Below are positions 63,600 through 64,000 of a stretch of DNA of 64,000 nucleotides, piece after piece. The notes under the pieces are model-generated. The model had not been told where the DNA came from. It saw nothing but the letters and a program-made list of their open reading frames with translations, and did not search any database. A program made the position numbers and the translations under genes. The stretch is from Dermatophagoides farinae. Its lineage: Eukaryota > Arthropoda > Arachnida > Sarcoptiformes > Pyroglyphidae. Positions within the stretch are counted from its first letter, which is position 1. Every line of letters begins with the position of its first letter. Location of the stretch: positions 1,798,001-1,862,000 of the forward strand of contig NC_134678.1 of assembly GCF_024713945.1 (NCBI RefSeq), read 5' to 3'.

Positions 63600-64000
63600 G
63601 CTTCAGAAAATTGTTTATTTTTTATTTAAAATGTGCCAAATCAATAATCGGCGTCACTCACGTGATTATACGAAACAATAATCGATAGTATCGAATTCGA
63701 ATATATATAAATTTTTTAAATCAATCAAGAAACATTGTAATTCGTAAAATATTGCTACTGTAATTAGAGGGATTTTACATTAAATTTTTCAATAATCATC
63801 AACATCTATATTATGATCTAATCAATTATAATCATTTTCATGGTTGGAAATTCCAATTGATCAACCTTGGCCATCTTTTTAAAAAAGGGGTTTTCTTTCG
63901 ATATAATTGTCTAATCATTTCAACATATGATTTCAATGATGATTTTTTAATTTTTTTTTTCAATTGAAATTTTTAAAAAGAAAATTCTTAGAAATCAATC
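63600..64000. other. Upstream region of EXOSC5 to the window edge
   Basis: About 400 bp of AT-rich DNA holding the EXOSC5 promoter. No gene or recognisable element was seen. Confidence 0.5.

Noticed and set aside
1-64000. tRNA, rRNA, CRISPR, bacterial or transposase genes
   Set aside because: None could be recognised by reading; a tRNA or repeat search by program would be needed to exclude small ones.

Overview
The window looks like nuclear DNA of a small arthropod, most likely an acariform (astigmatid) mite similar to Dermatophagoides. That is an inference from style, not from a species marker. The DNA is very AT-rich. Most introns are tiny (about 57-400 bp) with GT..AG ends. Genes are animal-type (DENR, TFDP, corin, ribophorin I, EXOSC5, TTC36). 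Non-coding DNA is saturated with short poly-T/poly-A runs and (GAT)n/(ATC)n, (CA)n and (GTT)n microsatellites. No bacterial, viral, CRISPR, rRNA or confident tRNA feature was seen.

Layout. 1-1982: repeat-rich upstream DNA. 1983-19692 (+): a six-finger C2H2 zinc-finger gene, assembled from a 5' exon and two 3' exons across a 14.4 kb intron. 21342-22133 (-): DENR, four exons. 22590-24101 (+): a histidine acid phosphatase carrying an exact 129-bp internal tandem duplication. 24484-25575 (-): the E2F partner TFDP, three exons. 25576-42394: about 17 kb with no convincing gene. 42395-45661 (+): a corin-like membrane serine protease, seven exons. 49638-50191 (+): a small secreted 16-cysteine protein, two exons. 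55612-57548 (+): a secreted neuropeptide-like precursor, three exons. 58119-59888 (-): a DUF2236/mpaB-type oxygenase, four exons including a 24-nt microexon. 60086-60736 (-): TTC36. 61301-62746 (+): ribophorin I, intronless within its coding part. 62841-63599 (-): the exosome subunit EXOSC5.

The gene models were built by hand from splice-site consensus, codon phase and family recognition. Every multi-exon model keeps phase and ends in a stop. Most of these genes are functionally independent. Themes are translation reinitiation (DENR), cell-cycle transcription (TFDP), secretory-pathway glycosylation (RPN1), RNA decay (EXOSC5) and three secreted or cell-surface products (corin-like protease, cysteine-rich protein, peptide precursor). 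Housekeeping genes are packed tightly, head-to-head or tail-to-tail. The zinc-finger, corin-like and peptide-precursor genes sit beside large repeat-rich deserts, as developmental or tissue-specific genes often do.

The least described items are the peptide precursor, the cysteine-rich secreted protein, a perfect 24-bp hairpin inside the giant intron, a candidate alternative exon in that intron, and the duplicated acid phosphatase whose first catalytic arginine is replaced.
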